Positions 9,501 to 20,683 of a stretch of 64,000 bases of DNA are shown piece by piece. Source of the stretch: Zea mays (Eukaryota > Streptophyta > Magnoliopsida > Poales > Poaceae); assembly GCF_902167145.1 (NCBI RefSeq), contig NC_050096.1, forward strand, positions 197,362,566-197,426,565, given 5' to 3'. Position 1 is the stretch's first letter. Each line of letters opens with the position of its first letter. Position numbers and translations under genes: made by a program. A model generated the notes under the pieces. The model was not told the DNA's origin and made no database searches. It was given only the letters and a program-made list of their open reading frames with translations.

Positions 9501-12500
9501 CCCCAGAACGGTCGGGCCGAACGCATCATTAGCACCACCACCAACATGATCTGCTGCCTTCTCTTCCAAGCGTCTCTCCCTGCTAGCTACTCCCTCCGTT
9601 TCGTTTTAGTTGTCGCTGGATAGTGCAAAATTGAACTATCCAGCGACAACTAAAAAGAAACGGAGGGAGTACTGGGCGGAGGCCCTTCACACGTCCACAC
9701 ATCTCCTCAACCGCCTCCCTTCGAAGGCGGTGAGCCACCCCACTCCCCATTTTGCTTTGTATGGCACAACCCCCTCCTACGACCACCTTCGCGTGTTCGG
9801 CTGTGCTTGCTATCCCAACACTTCTGCCACCGCTCTCCATAAACTATCTCCTCGCTCCACTCGCCGCCTCTTCCTCGGCTACTCCCCGGACCACAAGGGG
9901 TATCGCTGTCTTGACCTCGTCACCCACCACATACTCATTTCTCGTTACGTCGCTTTTGACGAAGATGTGTTTCCCCTTGCTGGCTCCTCCCCACCCACCG
10001 ATCTTGACTCCCTCCTTGAGTCCGATCAGGTTCCCCCTCGACCCTAGGCGCCCCGCCTTGCGCCGTCACTCGCGCCACGCATGGCTCCGAGACCTCCGTG
10101 CGCGCCTCTTCTTGTGCCTCGCGCGACCTTGTCGACCCCACCTGCGCCACGCGCGGCCTCGTCGACCCCACATGTGCCATGCGTGGCCTCGACGCTACCG
10201 CGCGCGCCTCTTCCCGCGACACGGGTGGCTCCGTCAACCACGCCTGCAACACGCGCGGCCCCGTCGACTTCGCCTGCGCCACACGCGGCCACGTCGACTC
10301 CTCCCGCGCCTTGTGTGCCCCTGTCGATGAGCGCCACTCGCTTTGTCGATCCTGCCTTCGTCTACCACCGCCGCAGGAGCGCCCCTCCCTCGGCGCCCAC
10401 GGACCCGGGCCCCTCGACGAGTGCGGCCCGATTCGCCGACCCCGCCATCGTCTATCACCGTCGCGAGCCGGCCACGCACGCGGCCCCCAACGTCCTGGCG
10501 GCCCGTTCTGAGCCGTTAGTTTACCACCCGGTCGCCATTCACCACGACCCCGTGCACGTCCACCCGATGGTGACTCGTCGCGTTGCCGGGGCCCTTCGGC
10601 CTGTCGACCGGCTTATTTTGGTCACCGATACGACCACTACTCCATCGGACGCCTCCACGGTTCCCTCCACGGTACGCACCGCCCTGGCTGACCCACACTG
10701 GCGTTGGGCTATGGAGGAGGAGTACGCGGCCCTGCTGGCCAACCACACCTGGGACCTGGTGCCGTGTCCTCCTGGCACCCATGTGGTCACCGTCAAGTGC
10801 CTCTTTCGCCACAAGCTGATTTTGGATGGCTCCCTCGACCGCTACAAGGCCCGTTGGGTCTTTCGGGGCTTCACCCAGCGCCCCGGAGTGGACTATGACG
10901 AAACCTACAGCCCCGTCGTCAAGTTCGCCACCGTCCCTCGCCCTCTCCCTCGCCCTCTCCTGGAACTGGGCGATCCATCAGCTCGACGTCAAGAACGCCT
11001 TCCTCCATGGCACTTTGTTGGAGACTGTCTACTGCTGGCGCCCACCGGCTTCGTCGACGCCGCTCACCCGGATCTGGTCTGTCGGCTGAATCGCTCCCTC
11101 TACGGCCTCAAGCAGGCGCTGCGAGCCTGGTACAGCCGCTTCGCCTCCTACTTAGCCTCCATCGGCTTCGTCGAGGCCAAGTCGGATACGTCACTCTTCA
11201 TCTACCGACGGGGCGAGGACACCGTCTACCTCCTCCTCTATGTCGACGATATTGTCCTCACGACATCCACCGCCGATCTCCTACAACGCACGATCATCGC
11301 CCTCCAACGGGAGTTTGCGATGAAGGACTTGGGGCCCCTGCATCACTTCCTCGGCATTACCGCCGAACGTCGGCCCCAGGGTCTATTTCTGCACCAGCGC
11401 CAGTACGCCATCGACATCCTGGAGCGGGCTGGCATGTACGACTGCAAGCCCTGCTCCACGCCTGTCGATACTCAGGCAAGCTCTCTGAGGACGACGGGCC
11501 CCCGGTCGCCGACGCGACGTCTTACCGGAGCTTGACCGGCGCGCTTCAGTACCCCACTTTCTCCCGGCCCGACATCGCCTACGTCGTTCAGCAGGTGTGC
11601 CTTCATATGCACACCCCAAGGGAGCCCCACCTCACCACTCTCAAGCGGATCCTGCACTACCTCCGCGGCTACCTCGACTACGGTCTGCTCCTCCGACTAT
11701 TCCCGACGTCGGAGCTCGTGGTCTACACCGACGCTGACTGGGCCGGCTGCCCCGACACGCGCCGGTCCACTTCCGGCTATGCCGTATTCCTGGGTGCCAA
11801 CCTCGTCTCATGGGCCGCTAAGCGGCAGCTCGTCATCTCCCGCTCCAGCGCAGAGGCCGAGTGCCGCGCTGTGGCCAACGACGTGGCGGAGGCCTCGTGG
11901 ATGCGCCAGCTCCTCCACGAGCTCCACAGCCCCCTTCAGCGCGCCACCCTCGCCAGCGTCGTCTACCTCTCCACCAATCCCGTGTAGCATCAGCGCACGA
12001 AACATGTGGAGATCGACCTGCACTTTGTCCGCGAGCGTGTCGCTGTAGGTGACGTTCGGGTTCTCAGCGTCCCCACCACGCTGCAGTTCGCCGACATCTT
12101 CACCAAGAGGTTACCGACGAGTGTATTCCTAGACTTTCGGTCCAGTCTCAACATCTGTACAGGTTAGAGTTGCGACTGCCGGGGGGGGTGTTAGAATACC
12201 TATTAGGGTTTGGGGCTTCCCCTTTGTAATTCCCCTCTCGCCCCCTTGTAATGGGCCTGGCCCAACTATCCCAAGTCTATTAATATATCATCACCCAACC
12301 CTATCCTAGGGTGAGTTTGTTGCAAGAGTAGAGGATGGCTTTCAGGAGTCACTACACATTACAAGAGATGTTGTGGCAGACTGCCAGGTTAAACCAAGAA
12401 CCGGAAGATTCCACCCAGAACAGCTGGAACAATCGGGAAAATGGCCAGAGTTCTGGCCGGTACAGGATACTGCTTTGGCCGTGTCAGTCTCTTCACTGTT

Positions 12501-14767
12501 ACGTAGCATTCCAGCCATTCTGGCTGGTACCGGAACAGTATGTACATGCATGGTCCAAACAGGCTCTTGTACACCGACTGTAACTTCTTATTGCAGCCTT
12601 AACCATGCAATGCTTTGACTGACTGTTGCGTTTTACTTTCCGAGAATTACGAATGCTGATGTGATCGTTTAAGTCAGATATCTCATGTTATTAAGAAGGA
12701 GAATAATCTTATTGTTATTGTTTATATATATCATCTCTGCCGGGATTTTTCAGGTTTTGCCAGGATGATGGGACATGGAGACGTGAGCTTTATAAGGATT
12801 CTAGAGGAACTCAGACTTCATGTAAGGGCCATTGTTCGAATAATTCTGAACATGCCTTTATTCCTGCTTTCCTTCTGATAATTTACCATTAGGTTGTTGC
12901 TTCTACTGTGTATGTTTTAGCTGAACCTACTTCCAGAAATCTGGAATCGAACAAAAAATCCCAAGTGCAGCAAAAGGTTGTGAAGAAATTACCAGTTTCA
13001 GATCTTCGTGGAAAGTTATCTGGTGTCGCGAGCCAGCGCCCTCAACTTAGCAGTACTGTTCAGGTCCCAAAACCTGTAAAAGAGGTTATTAAGAGCAACA
13101 AACCTGTTCAAAAGAGAGACCCCGCTCCAACTACTGCCCCTCCTGACATCAAGAAACCCAGTGCACCTGCACCTGTACCAGCACCATCTGCATTACCAAA
13201 GCAATCCCAGAACAAGGTGAGATGGTTGAGGATCTATGTTGTGTTTTCCTACAAGATTGTATCCTGATCGGTTATTGTGGTTCCACTATTTGTTCTTCTG
13301 GAATGGGAAACATTGTACCATCATTTTTCTTATTTTCCATTTGCTGTGGTGCTGTCCTGTGAATATAATGGACTACATGACCATTTGATGTTGGAGTCCC
13401 TTTGATGTTTGTACAACCTTTGGTTCTAAATTTGATCTAGTGCATGGTTAATCTTCTAGACCTTTAGCATGTTCGAATTCCTAAGGAAATTTCGATCTAG
13501 TGCATGATTAATCTTCTAGCTCTTTAGCATGTTTGAATTCCAAAGTTTCATTTGTCTAGTCCCTTGCTGGCACTGTTGTGTCTAAATTCCTGAATGGAAT
13601 TTGGTCTTCATAAACATTCAATTCAATGCTGTAATAAATTGTTCCCTTTCTTCGATATGTGCAGATTGATGCTTCGCTTGACAGTTTACTGAAGTCTCTT
13701 GATCTAGAGAAGTATTTGATAAATTTCCAGGCTGAAGAGGCACGTTCGATATATGTTGCAATTTTGTATTGTGGGTGTGACTGGTGAGTGGTGACCTTAA
13801 ATATTGTTAATGGATATTCATCTTTCAGGTTGATATGAAAGCATTGGTTTACATGAATGAAGAAGATATGAAGTCTTTAGGAATTCCAATGGTACTGCAA
13901 GGACTTTGCCTTTTTCTTTCCCCAAGTTGGTTAGCATGCTTATCTCTGCTTAAACAAGAGACCTCTGGGTTGAAGCAATATGTATATATTTAAGGTGGTA
14001 GAATTTGATCAGACCGCCACTTATCCATACTTTTAGTCCCAGTTTGGCTAACGAGAAGTAACTTTGATTGGCAAACGGGATTAGAATGACCTGATTAGTT
14101 GGCGCTGTGCGTTTTCTCTGCGGTTGTCATAAATTTAAACCAGATGCTCTAAAGAGAAAACATATTCCCTTCGGTTGAAATTATTAGTTCACTTTGGCTT
14201 TGGGCTAAGTCAAACTTATTTAACTTTGGCCAAGTTTTTTTGAAAAATATATTATTACCCACAATTTCAAAATTAATGCACTATGATAACATATTTCATG
14301 AAGGATTGAATGAAACTACCTTGGTGTTGTAGATACTGGTGCACTTTTTTAAAGCCTTGGGTCAAAGTTAGAGAAGTTTATCTTAGAACAAAACCAAAGT
14401 GAGCTATAATTTGGAATGTAGGAAGTAGGCACTAAAGATATGTCCAGTCAGTGTTTCAGCTAAGCCCCACATTCATAGTACATCCAGCTATTGCCGCGTC
14501 AATGGAAAATATTGATTTCTCTTTGTGATATGCATCCCTTATTTGCACAGCTGAAAAATGGAAGCAATGTCCATTATGTTCTGGTTCCATCTCTGATTGC
14601 ATTATTACCCAGCGATCATTTGATTCCAATCTACTTAGGATTGATGGATTATTGTGGATATTCTTTCATTTGTTTCATGTTTACAGGGTCCCAGGAAAAA
14701 GATACTATCAGCATTGGCTCACAGAAAGAACAAGTCTTCGAAGTCATTGCCTACCAGTACCAGTTGA
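6537..14767 (+). CDS. SAM (sterile alpha motif) domain protein, six exons
   Basis: Exons: 6537-6631, 12754-12821, 12921-13216, 13665-13739, 13829-13891, 14687-14767. Phases agree at every junction and give 225 residues. The protein starts [13 protein letters not shown], like plant SAM proteins of about 200 residues that begin MYADR. A charged segment ([11 protein letters not shown], residues 35-45) and a DLRGKLSG motif follow. A Lys/Pro/Ala-rich linker (about 95-150) leads to a C-terminal SAM domain (about 154-215: [47 protein letters not shown]) and a basic tail. SAM domains mediate protein-protein, sometimes RNA, contacts; the partner is unknown. Intron 1 is 6.1 kb because of a copia insertion. 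Intron 4 has a GC donor (GAG|GCACGT). No stop or frameshift is seen, so the gene looks intact. It lies on the same strand as PRP22, 0.9 kb upstream of it. Confidence 0.88.
6632..7251 (+). other. Intron 1, part before the copia insertion
   Basis: It starts with the donor G|GTACGC at 6632. A short direct repeat, AGTTGTGTTTGGCTAAT, occurs near 6950 and 6996, and an A-run lies near 7113. I see no coding sequence. Confidence 0.7.
7252..7391 (+). repeat. 5' LTR of the intronic copia element
   Basis: It starts TGTTAGAATACC and ends TTCTCCA, followed after three bases by TGGTACCAGAG. It is almost identical to 12189-12312, with a handful of substitutions and a small indel near the end. Confidence 0.85.
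7621..12166 (+). pseudogene. Broken copia gag-pol (protease, integrase, RT, RNase H)
   Basis: In order: a Pro/Ala/Ser-rich gag-like region; a protease-like segment ([13 protein letters not shown] near 8625, where the active-site Asp of the usual DSGA is Tyr); a GAG-pre-integrase segment (HRRLGHPG near 9045); an integrase core (the [11 protein letters not shown] block near 9490) split by a MITE; integrase remainder ([18 protein letters not shown]); a low-complexity linker; RT ([12 protein letters not shown] near 11098, YVDDIVL near 11240); and RNase H (DADWAGC near 11730, [15 protein letters not shown] near 12088). Stops (for example 8995, 9232 and 11985) and frameshifts (near 10940 and 11475) break it. 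It is not functional, and the missing catalytic Asp of the protease is notable. Confidence 0.88.
9590..9669. mobile_element. 80-bp Stowaway-type MITE inside the copia integrase
   Basis: It begins CTCCCTCCGTTTC and ends GAAACGGAGGGAG, flanked by TA on each side (9588-9589 and 9670-9671), the Tc1/mariner-type target duplication. The two halves are nearly complete inverted repeats around a short centre (GTGCAAAATTGAAC), so the element is a long hairpin. The integrase reading continues on both sides, which shows that the insertion came after the copia element. Confidence 0.93.
12189..12312 (+). repeat. 3' LTR of the intronic copia element, end-truncated
   Basis: It matches 7252 onward from its first base, directly after GGGGGGGG, through CCTATCCTAGGGT. 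It then diverges from the 5' LTR, so the last roughly 19 bases are lost or replaced. Confidence 0.85.
12313..12753 (+). other. Intron 1, part after the copia insertion
   Basis: No conserved coding sequence is recognised. An open frame from about 12373 to 12618 has no family features. Two related short segments, near TTCTGGCCGGTACAGGATAC (12453) and TTCTGGCTGGTACCGGAACA (12519), suggest an old repeat. The acceptor TTTTTCAG ends at 12753. Confidence 0.5.
13434..13555. repeat. 60-bp tandem duplication in intron 3
   Basis: The block with GATCTAGTGCATG, TTAATCTTCTAG and TTTAGCATGTT occurs twice at a 60-base offset with a few substitutions. It is intronic and has no visible function. Confidence 0.8.
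14163..14427. mobile_element. Degenerate Stowaway-like MITE in intron 5 of the SAM gene
   Basis: The left end reads TATTCCCTTCGGTTGAAATT and the right end AATTTGGAATGTAGGAAGTA. These are imperfect inverted repeats resembling the CTCCCTCCGT...ACGGAGGGAG ends of plant Stowaway elements, and the inner parts (CACTTTGG / CCAAAGTGA) also pair. The interior is AT-rich and non-coding. Confidence 0.6.
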
Positions 14768-15679
14768 GGCATCTTTAAGCTTGTGTGGTAGCTAGACAAC
14801 TTGTTGATCTTGGATATGTGCAAGTGCATCATCGACCTGCAGAGTTAACTCCACTGACGAGCAAGATTCCTATCCATCAAGGCTGATGCGGTGTATAAGT
14901 AGAGAACTCCGTGATGTTGGTAGTTGAAGGCAACCAACTGATTGTTGATGTCCCTCCTATTCTGTGATCTCCGGAATATTTGTTGATCATTGGGTGTTAA
15001 TTCATGATGATGCCTTGGGGATTGTTTCCCCTTGTCCGGCAAACCCAATTCTTGCTTCTTGCGTCTCACCGTCTGCATATCCATCCAAAAAGAATTGAGT
15101 TCACAGAGAAATGCTTGAGTTTAACTAAGTTCACAGAAAAATAACAGGCAACATTTATGTCTCCAAACAGGTTTAATATGAAAATATAGTATATGATTAT
15201 TTTCATCTTCTCTTTGTTTTATTTTATAAAATGTATTTGTTGTCGGCTATTTTATTGTTGAACTAAAACGTGATAATGACAACGGGATAGAGTCGTCTCC
15301 AAAAGAGGAGATAATTTTCCTTTGATTTGGGGATAACTCGAGGAAGGCAGCTGGTCCATCGCCGGCGGACTGGTCGGCTTCCTGTGCGGCTGTGCCTCTC
15401 TCGTCCCTGTTTCTTATGTCTCTCTCACGTTGTAGTCACGTGCGTGCGTACGAGCGAGGGTGTTTCGTTTTGGATCGTTTTGCAGCGGCCCGTCTCGGAC
15501 GCCGACGCGCAACACGGACAGATCCACCACATATATCTCTGGCCTGTGGGCCGCCTTTTGACACCTGCAGGCCGAGCACCGCACCGCCTTCCTTCCACCG
15601 TTCCGTCCGTCCCGTCCTTCCCCGTTCCTGTGCAGCACAAGCACCGACCCTGCCGTGCGCCCAACCCCGTGCGCCGCGC
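14768..15679 (+). other. Intergenic stretch: 3' end of SAM gene and promoter/5' UTR of PRP22
   Basis: The first part should be the 3' UTR of the SAM gene. An AT-rich section (about 15170-15250) is followed by a pyrimidine- and GC-rich leader before the ATG at 15680. An upstream in-frame open stretch begins at 15392, but its composition and the family N-terminus favour 15680. I do not see a definite TATA box. Confidence 0.55.
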
Positions 15680-18600
15680 ATGGCTATGGCGGCGGCGACC
15701 GGCGCAGGCGCGGTGGGCGAGGGGATGCGTCGGCTCACGCAGCTCTCGCTTGTCTCCAAGGTCTGCTCGGAGCTGGAGTCCCACCTCGGCGTCGCGGACC
15801 GCGTCCTCGCCGAGTTCGTCGTCGAACTAGGCCGCGCCTCCGCCTCCGCCGCCGCCTTCGCCGCCGCGCTCAGGGACCACGGCGCCGAGCTGCCGGACTA
15901 CCTCGTCCGCTCCCTCCACGCCGTCATCACCGCCATCCCGGACAGCGCCCCCGCTCCCCCCGCCTCACGTGGCGCTGGTGCCCGGGGGCGCGTGGACAAG
16001 GCGGCGGGAGAGGACGAGGACCAGGAGCCGGGGCTGCACCAGGTGCGCCGGGGGAGGGTCACCCGGGTGGCCAACGCCGGATGCTTCGTTCGCCTCGACG
16101 GCGGACGCGAGGGGCTCGTGCACGTCTCCCAGATGCCCGCCCGCGGCCGCGGCCGCGCCGGCGCTACCGTCACGCTCGGCCAGGAAGTTTTCGTCAAGGT
16201 CGTCTCGGTGGACGGCGCCAAGCTGGGGCTGTCGATGCTAGACATCGATCAGGATACCGAGAGGGGTCTCCATCCGATGCGGCGTCCGCACCCTGCGGAG
16301 GAGGACGCGCCGAGGGCAAATCCGCCAGCTGATCGCCCCAGACCCGCCGGGAGGAAGAAGGGGGTTTCTGGGATTTTCGTTTCCGATGAGGACGACGACG
16401 ACAAGGCTGGTCCTCCGACGCGCAGACCAACTAGGCGGATGACCTCGCCGGAGAGGTGGGAGGTAAAGCAGCTGATCGCGGCGGGGGTGTTAGATGCCAA
16501 GAACTACCCGGTGTTGGATGAGGATGAGGAGGGGATGCTTTATCAGGAGGAAGAAGTGGAGGAGCTTGAGATTGAACTCAATCAGGATGAGCCCCCTTTC
16601 TTGTGGGGAAAAGGGCGATCCTCATCTGACATGTCTCCAGTGAGGATTTCCATGAATCCTGAGGGGTCGATGAGCCGTGCGGCAGCGCTACAATCCGCAC
16701 TTACTAAGGAGAGGCGTGATATTCGCACACAAGAGCAAAGAGGAATGGTTGATGCGATCCCCAAGGACCTTAACCGGTCATGGGAGGATCCCATTTCAAG
16801 TGGACGGTATCTGATGCAGGAGCTGATGGGCACAGGACTATCAGCGCAGAGTGTGCCGGAATGGAAGATGACATATGGGAAGGCCGGAACATATGGGCAG
16901 AAGTCGAGGCTTTCGATCCAGGAGCAGAGACAAAGCCTTCCAATATTCAGGCTGAAAAAGGAGCTGATCAGTGCTGTTAATGACAACCAAGTTTTGGTGG
17001 TTATCGGTGAGACTGGCTCTGGGAAAACAACCCAGGTTACACAATACCTTGCTGAGGCAGGGTATACTACAAGGGGAAAGATTGCATGTACTCAACCTCG
17101 CAGGGTTGCTGCAGAGTCAATTGCAAAGCGAGTAGCAGAGGAGGTTGGCTGTCGAGTGGGTGAGGAAGTTGGTTATTCTATACGCTTTGATGACTGCACA
17201 GGGCCTGAAACCGTCATCAAGTACATGACAGACGGCATGCTCCTCCGAGAGATTTTGGTGGATGGAGACCTGTCTTCTTATTCAGTGGTCATGCTTGATG
17301 AGGCACATGAGAGAACCATCTACACAGACATTCTCTTCAGCTTGCTAAAGCAGCTAATTAAGCGGAGAAATGATCTCAAGTTAATAGTCACTTCAGCCAC
17401 TCTTGATGCGGAGAAGTTCTCTGGTTATTTTTTTGATTGCAATATCTTCACGATTCCTGGAAGAACGTTTCCAGTTGAGATACTACATACAAAACAGGCA
17501 GAGAGTGACTACATGGATGCTGCACTGATCACGGTATTGCAGATCCATCTGACCGAGCCCGAAGGAGATATCCTATTGTTCCTGACTGGCCAGGAAGAGA
17601 TTGATCATGCTTGCGAGCGTCTCCATGAGAGGATGAAGGCATTCGGTGGGGACATACCAGAGCTTATAATTTGTCCTGTGTACAGTGCTCTTCCTACTGA
17701 AGTTCAGTCAAAGATATTCGAACCGGCTCCTCCTTGTAAGAGGAAGGTGGTCGTGGCCACCAACATAGCAGAAGCATCTATTACCATAGATGGGATTTAC
17801 TATGTTGTTGACCCTGGCTTCGCAAAGCTAAATGTCTATAACCCAAAACTAGGGTTAGATTCACTGGTTATCACTCCGATCTCTCAGGCGTCAGCTAAGC
17901 AAAGAGCAGGGCGTGCTGGACGCACAGGTCCAGGTAAATGTTACCGCCTGTACACTGAGAGTGCCTTTCGCAATGAAATGCCACCAACAACGATTCCAGA
18001 AATCCAGAGGGCCAACTTGGGGTGGACGGTTCTGAATATGAAGGCAATGGGAATAAATGACCTTTTGTCATTTGACTTCATGGACCCTCCAGCATCTCAA
18101 GCACTCATATCGGCTATGGAACAACTGTACAGTCTTGGTGCCTTAGATGAAGAGGGTCTTCTTACTAGGCTAGGGAGAAAAATGGCTGAATTTCCACAAG
18201 AACCACCTCTTTCTAAGATGCTCCTTGCTAGTGTAGACCTTGGATGCAGTGATGAAATACTGACAATCATTGCAATGATTCAAACTGGGAACATATTCTA
18301 TCGACCAAGGGAGAAGCAAGCACAAGCAGATCGGAAAAGATCCAACTTTTTCCAGCCAGAAGGTGATCATCTCACCCTACTCACTGTGTATGAGGCATGG
18401 AAGGCAAAGGGGTTTTCAGGACCATGGTGTGTTGAGAATTTCATTCAGGTAAACTCACTAAGGAGGGCACAGGACGTGCGGAAACAGCTTCTTGAGATTA
18501 TGGACAAGTTCAAGCTCAATGTCATCTCTGCCGGGAACAATTCCACCAAGATAGGGAAAGCCCTCACTGCTGGATTCTTCTTCCATGCTGCAAGGAAGGA

Positions 18601-18901
18601 CCCCAGTGACGGGTACCGGACCCTAGCTGATCATCAGCAAGTTTACATCCACCCGAGCAGTGCCCTCTTTCACCAGCAGCCACAGTGGGTGATCTACCAT
18701 GAAATTGTGATGACAACAAAAGAGTATATGAGGGATGTCACAGCGGTGGACCCAAGATGGCTACTAGAGTTGGCACCGAGGTCGTACAAGTCGGTGGACC
18801 CAACGAAGATCAGTAAGCGGAAGCGCCAAGAAAGGATTGAACCTCTCTATGATAGATACAATGAACCCAACTCGTGGCGCCTGAGTAAGCGCCGCTGGTG
18901 A
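15680..18901 (+). CDS. PRP22: Spliceosomal DEAH-box ATP-dependent RNA helicase PRP22/DHX8 homologue
   Basis: This is a single exon of 1073 residues. In yeast and animals PRP22/DHX8 uses ATP to release spliced mRNA from the nuclear spliceosome; plant homologues are annotated DEAH5. Order: an N-terminal family segment ([16 protein letters not shown], about 22-37); an S1 RNA-binding domain (about 118-190), which among DEAH helicases marks PRP22; an acidic/Arg-Pro linker; and the helicase core with GETGSGKT (443-450), DEAH (540-543), SAT (572-574), LTGQEEI (635-641), [10 protein letters not shown] (694-703) and QRAGRAGR (741-748). Winged-helix/OB regions follow, then the typical end [20 protein letters not shown]. 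All motifs are intact. The start at 15680 is chosen because the upstream in-frame extension (from 15392) looks like leader DNA. The length is slightly under the roughly 1170 of Arabidopsis DEAH5. Confidence 0.97.
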   Translation: MAMAAATGAGAVGEGMRRLTQLSLVSKVCSELESHLGVADRVLAEFVVELGRASASAAAFAAALRDHGAELPDYLVRSLHAVITAIPDSAPAPPASRGAGARGRVDKAAGEDEDQEPGLHQVRRGRVTRVANAGCFVRLDGGREGLVHVSQMPARGRGRAGATVTLGQEVFVKVVSVDGAKLGLSMLDIDQDTERGLHPMRRPHPAEEDAPRANPPADRPRPAGRKKGVSGIFVSDEDDDDKAGPPTRRPTRRMTSPERWEVKQLIAAGVLDAKNYPVLDEDEEGMLYQEEEVEELEIELNQDEPPFLWGKGRSSSDMSPVRISMNPEGSMSRAAALQSALTKERRDIRTQEQRGMVDAIPKDLNRSWEDPISSGRYLMQELMGTGLSAQSVPEWKMTYGKAGTYGQKSRLSIQEQRQSLPIFRLKKELISAVNDNQVLVVIGETGSGKTTQVTQYLAEAGYTTRGKIACTQPRRVAAESIAKRVAEEVGCRVGEEVGYSIRFDDCTGPETVIKYMTDGMLLREILVDGDLSSYSVVMLDEAHERTIYTDILFSLLKQLIKRRNDLKLIVTSATLDAEKFSGYFFDCNIFTIPGRTFPVEILHTKQAESDYMDAALITVLQIHLTEPEGDILLFLTGQEEIDHACERLHERMKAFGGDIPELIICPVYSALPTEVQSKIFEPAPPCKRKVVVATNIAEASITIDGIYYVVDPGFAKLNVYNPKLGLDSLVITPISQASAKQRAGRAGRTGPGKCYRLYTESAFRNEMPPTTIPEIQRANLGWTVLNMKAMGINDLLSFDFMDPPASQALISAMEQLYSLGALDEEGLLTRLGRKMAEFPQEPPLSKMLLASVDLGCSDEILTIIAMIQTGNIFYRPREKQAQADRKRSNFFQPEGDHLTLLTVYEAWKAKGFSGPWCVENFIQVNSLRRAQDVRKQLLEIMDKFKLNVISAGNNSTKIGKALTAGFFFHAARKDPSDGYRTLADHQQVYIHPSSALFHQQPQWVIYHEIVMTTKEYMRDVTAVDPRWLLELAPRSYKSVDPTKISKRKRQERIEPLYDRYNEPNSWRLSKRRW

Positions 18902-19835
18902 TTTTTCATCATGTCTTGCAGGTCTTTGATGTAATGTTACTGTAGTGTATATATTAAGGTGTTCTTTCAATGCAAAGACTGGGATAATGGCAGCGCAGTG
19001 ATACATGTATAGTTTTCTCTTAAATTTGGAAGACTTATAAGGAATATCTTTTCCCTTTTAAACTGGATGCCAACTGATGATGAATTTATCAGCGATTTGC
19101 TTGATTTATGCTGCTTTGGTTGAAACTTATTGAATATTTATCACAGACTCAGCGTGTTTACACATTAAATCTGGGTATCGTTATATGTAGCAAAAGTTAT
19201 CACATTTGAGAAGATACCCCTTGTGACTGGATCAGTGATGATATGATATGCAACAGGCGAAAAGTTTGACACCTGATTACAAGAATGTGAAAGATGGACC
19301 AATAGAGGCACTGATTTCAGATCTGGGGCTCTGTCTGTTTATTAGCCTTTTGCTGTTTGAGCTTTGATTTGTAGGAACCTTCTGTTTTGATGTGTTCTAA
19401 CCTGTGTTTCCTTTGGCTGGATTGTTGAACTACTCTCCAACAATAAAATACTAGTTTCATGATTATCGGTGCCAGATTCTGGAGGTTATGTTTTTGTCAA
19501 ACGTTTCATCTCTTAAATGGCCATGCACTAACACCACTGTGTTTTATGTGCAGTTAACTCCTGCTGTCGCCTGAGCTCTGAACCGATGCTTTATTTTCTG
19601 TCTTGTGCATGCATTGTCCAATGGGCGTGTTACCTGACAGTGTCTGCATTTTGGATGCCCCAAACGGAGACATAGAGTTGCTGCTTTAGTCGTTCATTTA
19701 CTTTCTGTTTTCCCCTGGGCTGTTCACTCCTCGCTGATCCCTGACCTTAGCTTGTACGCACAAATTTCTGCTGTACATCACAAATTACACCAAACAGAAG
19801 TTCAAATCATGTAGAGTTTTTTTTTTCTGCTGAAG
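18902..19835 (+). other. 3' flank of PRP22
   Basis: The first few hundred bases are probably the 3' UTR (AT-rich, with an AATAAAAT-like AACAATAAAATAC near 19439). No other gene is recognisable. A T-run with an AG (19818-19835) ends the stretch and could serve as a splice acceptor for the next feature. Confidence 0.5.
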
Positions 19836-20082
19836 CTGCAATCTGAAATTTGAAAATGTTTGTCTGGCTAAAGATCTTATGGAAGCAAAGCGGACTCTTG
19901 AGGAAAATCAAAGGAAGCGGTATGTTCCATATGCGTGTCTCACATGCACTATTTCCATCTCCAAATTGCTTCTTGAAGAAGTGATGGTTTTGTTTACTTG
20001 CAGGATGATGGAAAGTGGGATAGCAGATGAAGAGGAGAAAAAGGTCAAGAGAGAGAATACGGCGGCATATAGCAGACGCTAA
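19836..20082 (+). pseudogene. Unidentified two-exon coding fragment (C-terminal end, coiled-coil-like)
   Basis: I do not recognise the gene. A pyrimidine run and AG end at 19835. The exon 19836-19919 reads NLKFENVCLAKDLMEAK, then RTLEENQRKR. A donor GTATGT at 19920 and an acceptor TTGCAG at 20003 join it in phase to 20004-20082, reading MMESGIADEEEKKVKRENTA and ending with TAA at 20080. The joined part is rich in Glu/Lys/Leu with helical heptad-like spacing, as in a coiled-coil tail. Either it is the end of a gene whose other exons were lost, a captured gene fragment, or an extra 3' exon pair of a neighbouring transcript. It lies 0.9 kb after PRP22, same strand. Confidence 0.4.
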
Positions 20083-20683
20083 GGTCTGTTGCGGCATGCT
20101 GGTAATAATCCTGCTTAATTACACAAATAATCATGTAGTACTTTTTACTGTAACTTTTTTTTGTGACATTTTTATTGTCTTGGATTTCTACATCGAAAAA
20201 AAAACCGTCACTCGATGTTTCCAGAGTCAGATGCATGAAAAATCGCAGCCTATATCTTTTATAGTTTACATGGTGACGGTGTAGTAGTAGTATTGTGGTA
20301 GAAGCTGGGAAGGGAGGCAGCGACTGCTCACTGTCACTGACTGCTGTGTTGCCGATGGCGATGGGGGCGTGGGGTGCAAAGCATTGAATGGCTTTTATTC
20401 TCGTGGAGCAGAGCAGGGAGAGGGATGGATGGGGGAAGAGAAGACCCCGTGCTGTGCCTGCTGCCCGGCACATGACATGCTTTGTGCGACGTAGTACGGG
20501 GGCATAGTACTTGCTTGCTCTTGGGAGCTTCAATTCTGTGCTGGCGGAGTGGATGGGACTGGCTGGGATTGGGAGGAGGTGCCAGCCACCACGTACTCCT
20601 ACGTGTCTATAGCATGTGAGGACCACGCCACGGCCGTCGGAATCGAATCGAACTCTAGCTGCCGGCAGCTCGACGACGCTAGC
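20083..20683. other. Intergenic stretch before the solo LTR
   Basis: I see no supported gene. The minus-strand open frame 20045-20626 has no family features. The last five bases, CTAGC (20679-20683), are the target duplication of the solo LTR. Confidence 0.5.

Larger units (their letters stand above)
7252..12312 (+). mobile_element. Degenerate Ty1/copia retrotransposon with short LTRs in intron 1 of the SAM gene
   Basis: Two near-identical LTRs of about 120-140 bp (7252-7391 and 12189-12312) start TGTTAGAATACCTATTAGGG. A primer-binding-like TGGTACCAGAG lies at 7395, with two mismatch-type differences from the usual initiator-Met tRNA site, and a G8 purine run directly precedes the 3' LTR. 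The inside encodes copia gag-pol remnants in sense to the host gene. The 3' LTR lacks the last roughly 19 bases present in the 5' LTR, and no target duplication is recognisable. It is unlike the Ji/Opie elements: much shorter LTRs and GC-rich codons. The family name is not known to me. Confidence 0.88.

Noticed and set aside
12335..12618. Three short overlapping ORFs in intron 1 after the copia element
   Set aside because: They have no similarity that I recognise, no splice context, and three frames open at once. Treated as intronic DNA.
15392..15679. N-terminal extension of PRP22 by 96 codons
   Set aside because: The extension ([16 protein letters not shown]...) is rich in Arg/Cys/Pro, unlike family N-termini, while MAMAAATG at 15680 leads directly into the conserved LSLVSKVC segment. 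It is probably 5' leader.
20045..20626. Minus-strand ORF of 193 codons upstream of the solo LTR
   Set aside because: It has no family features, overlaps the spliced fragment on the other strand, and lacks a promoter or splice context.
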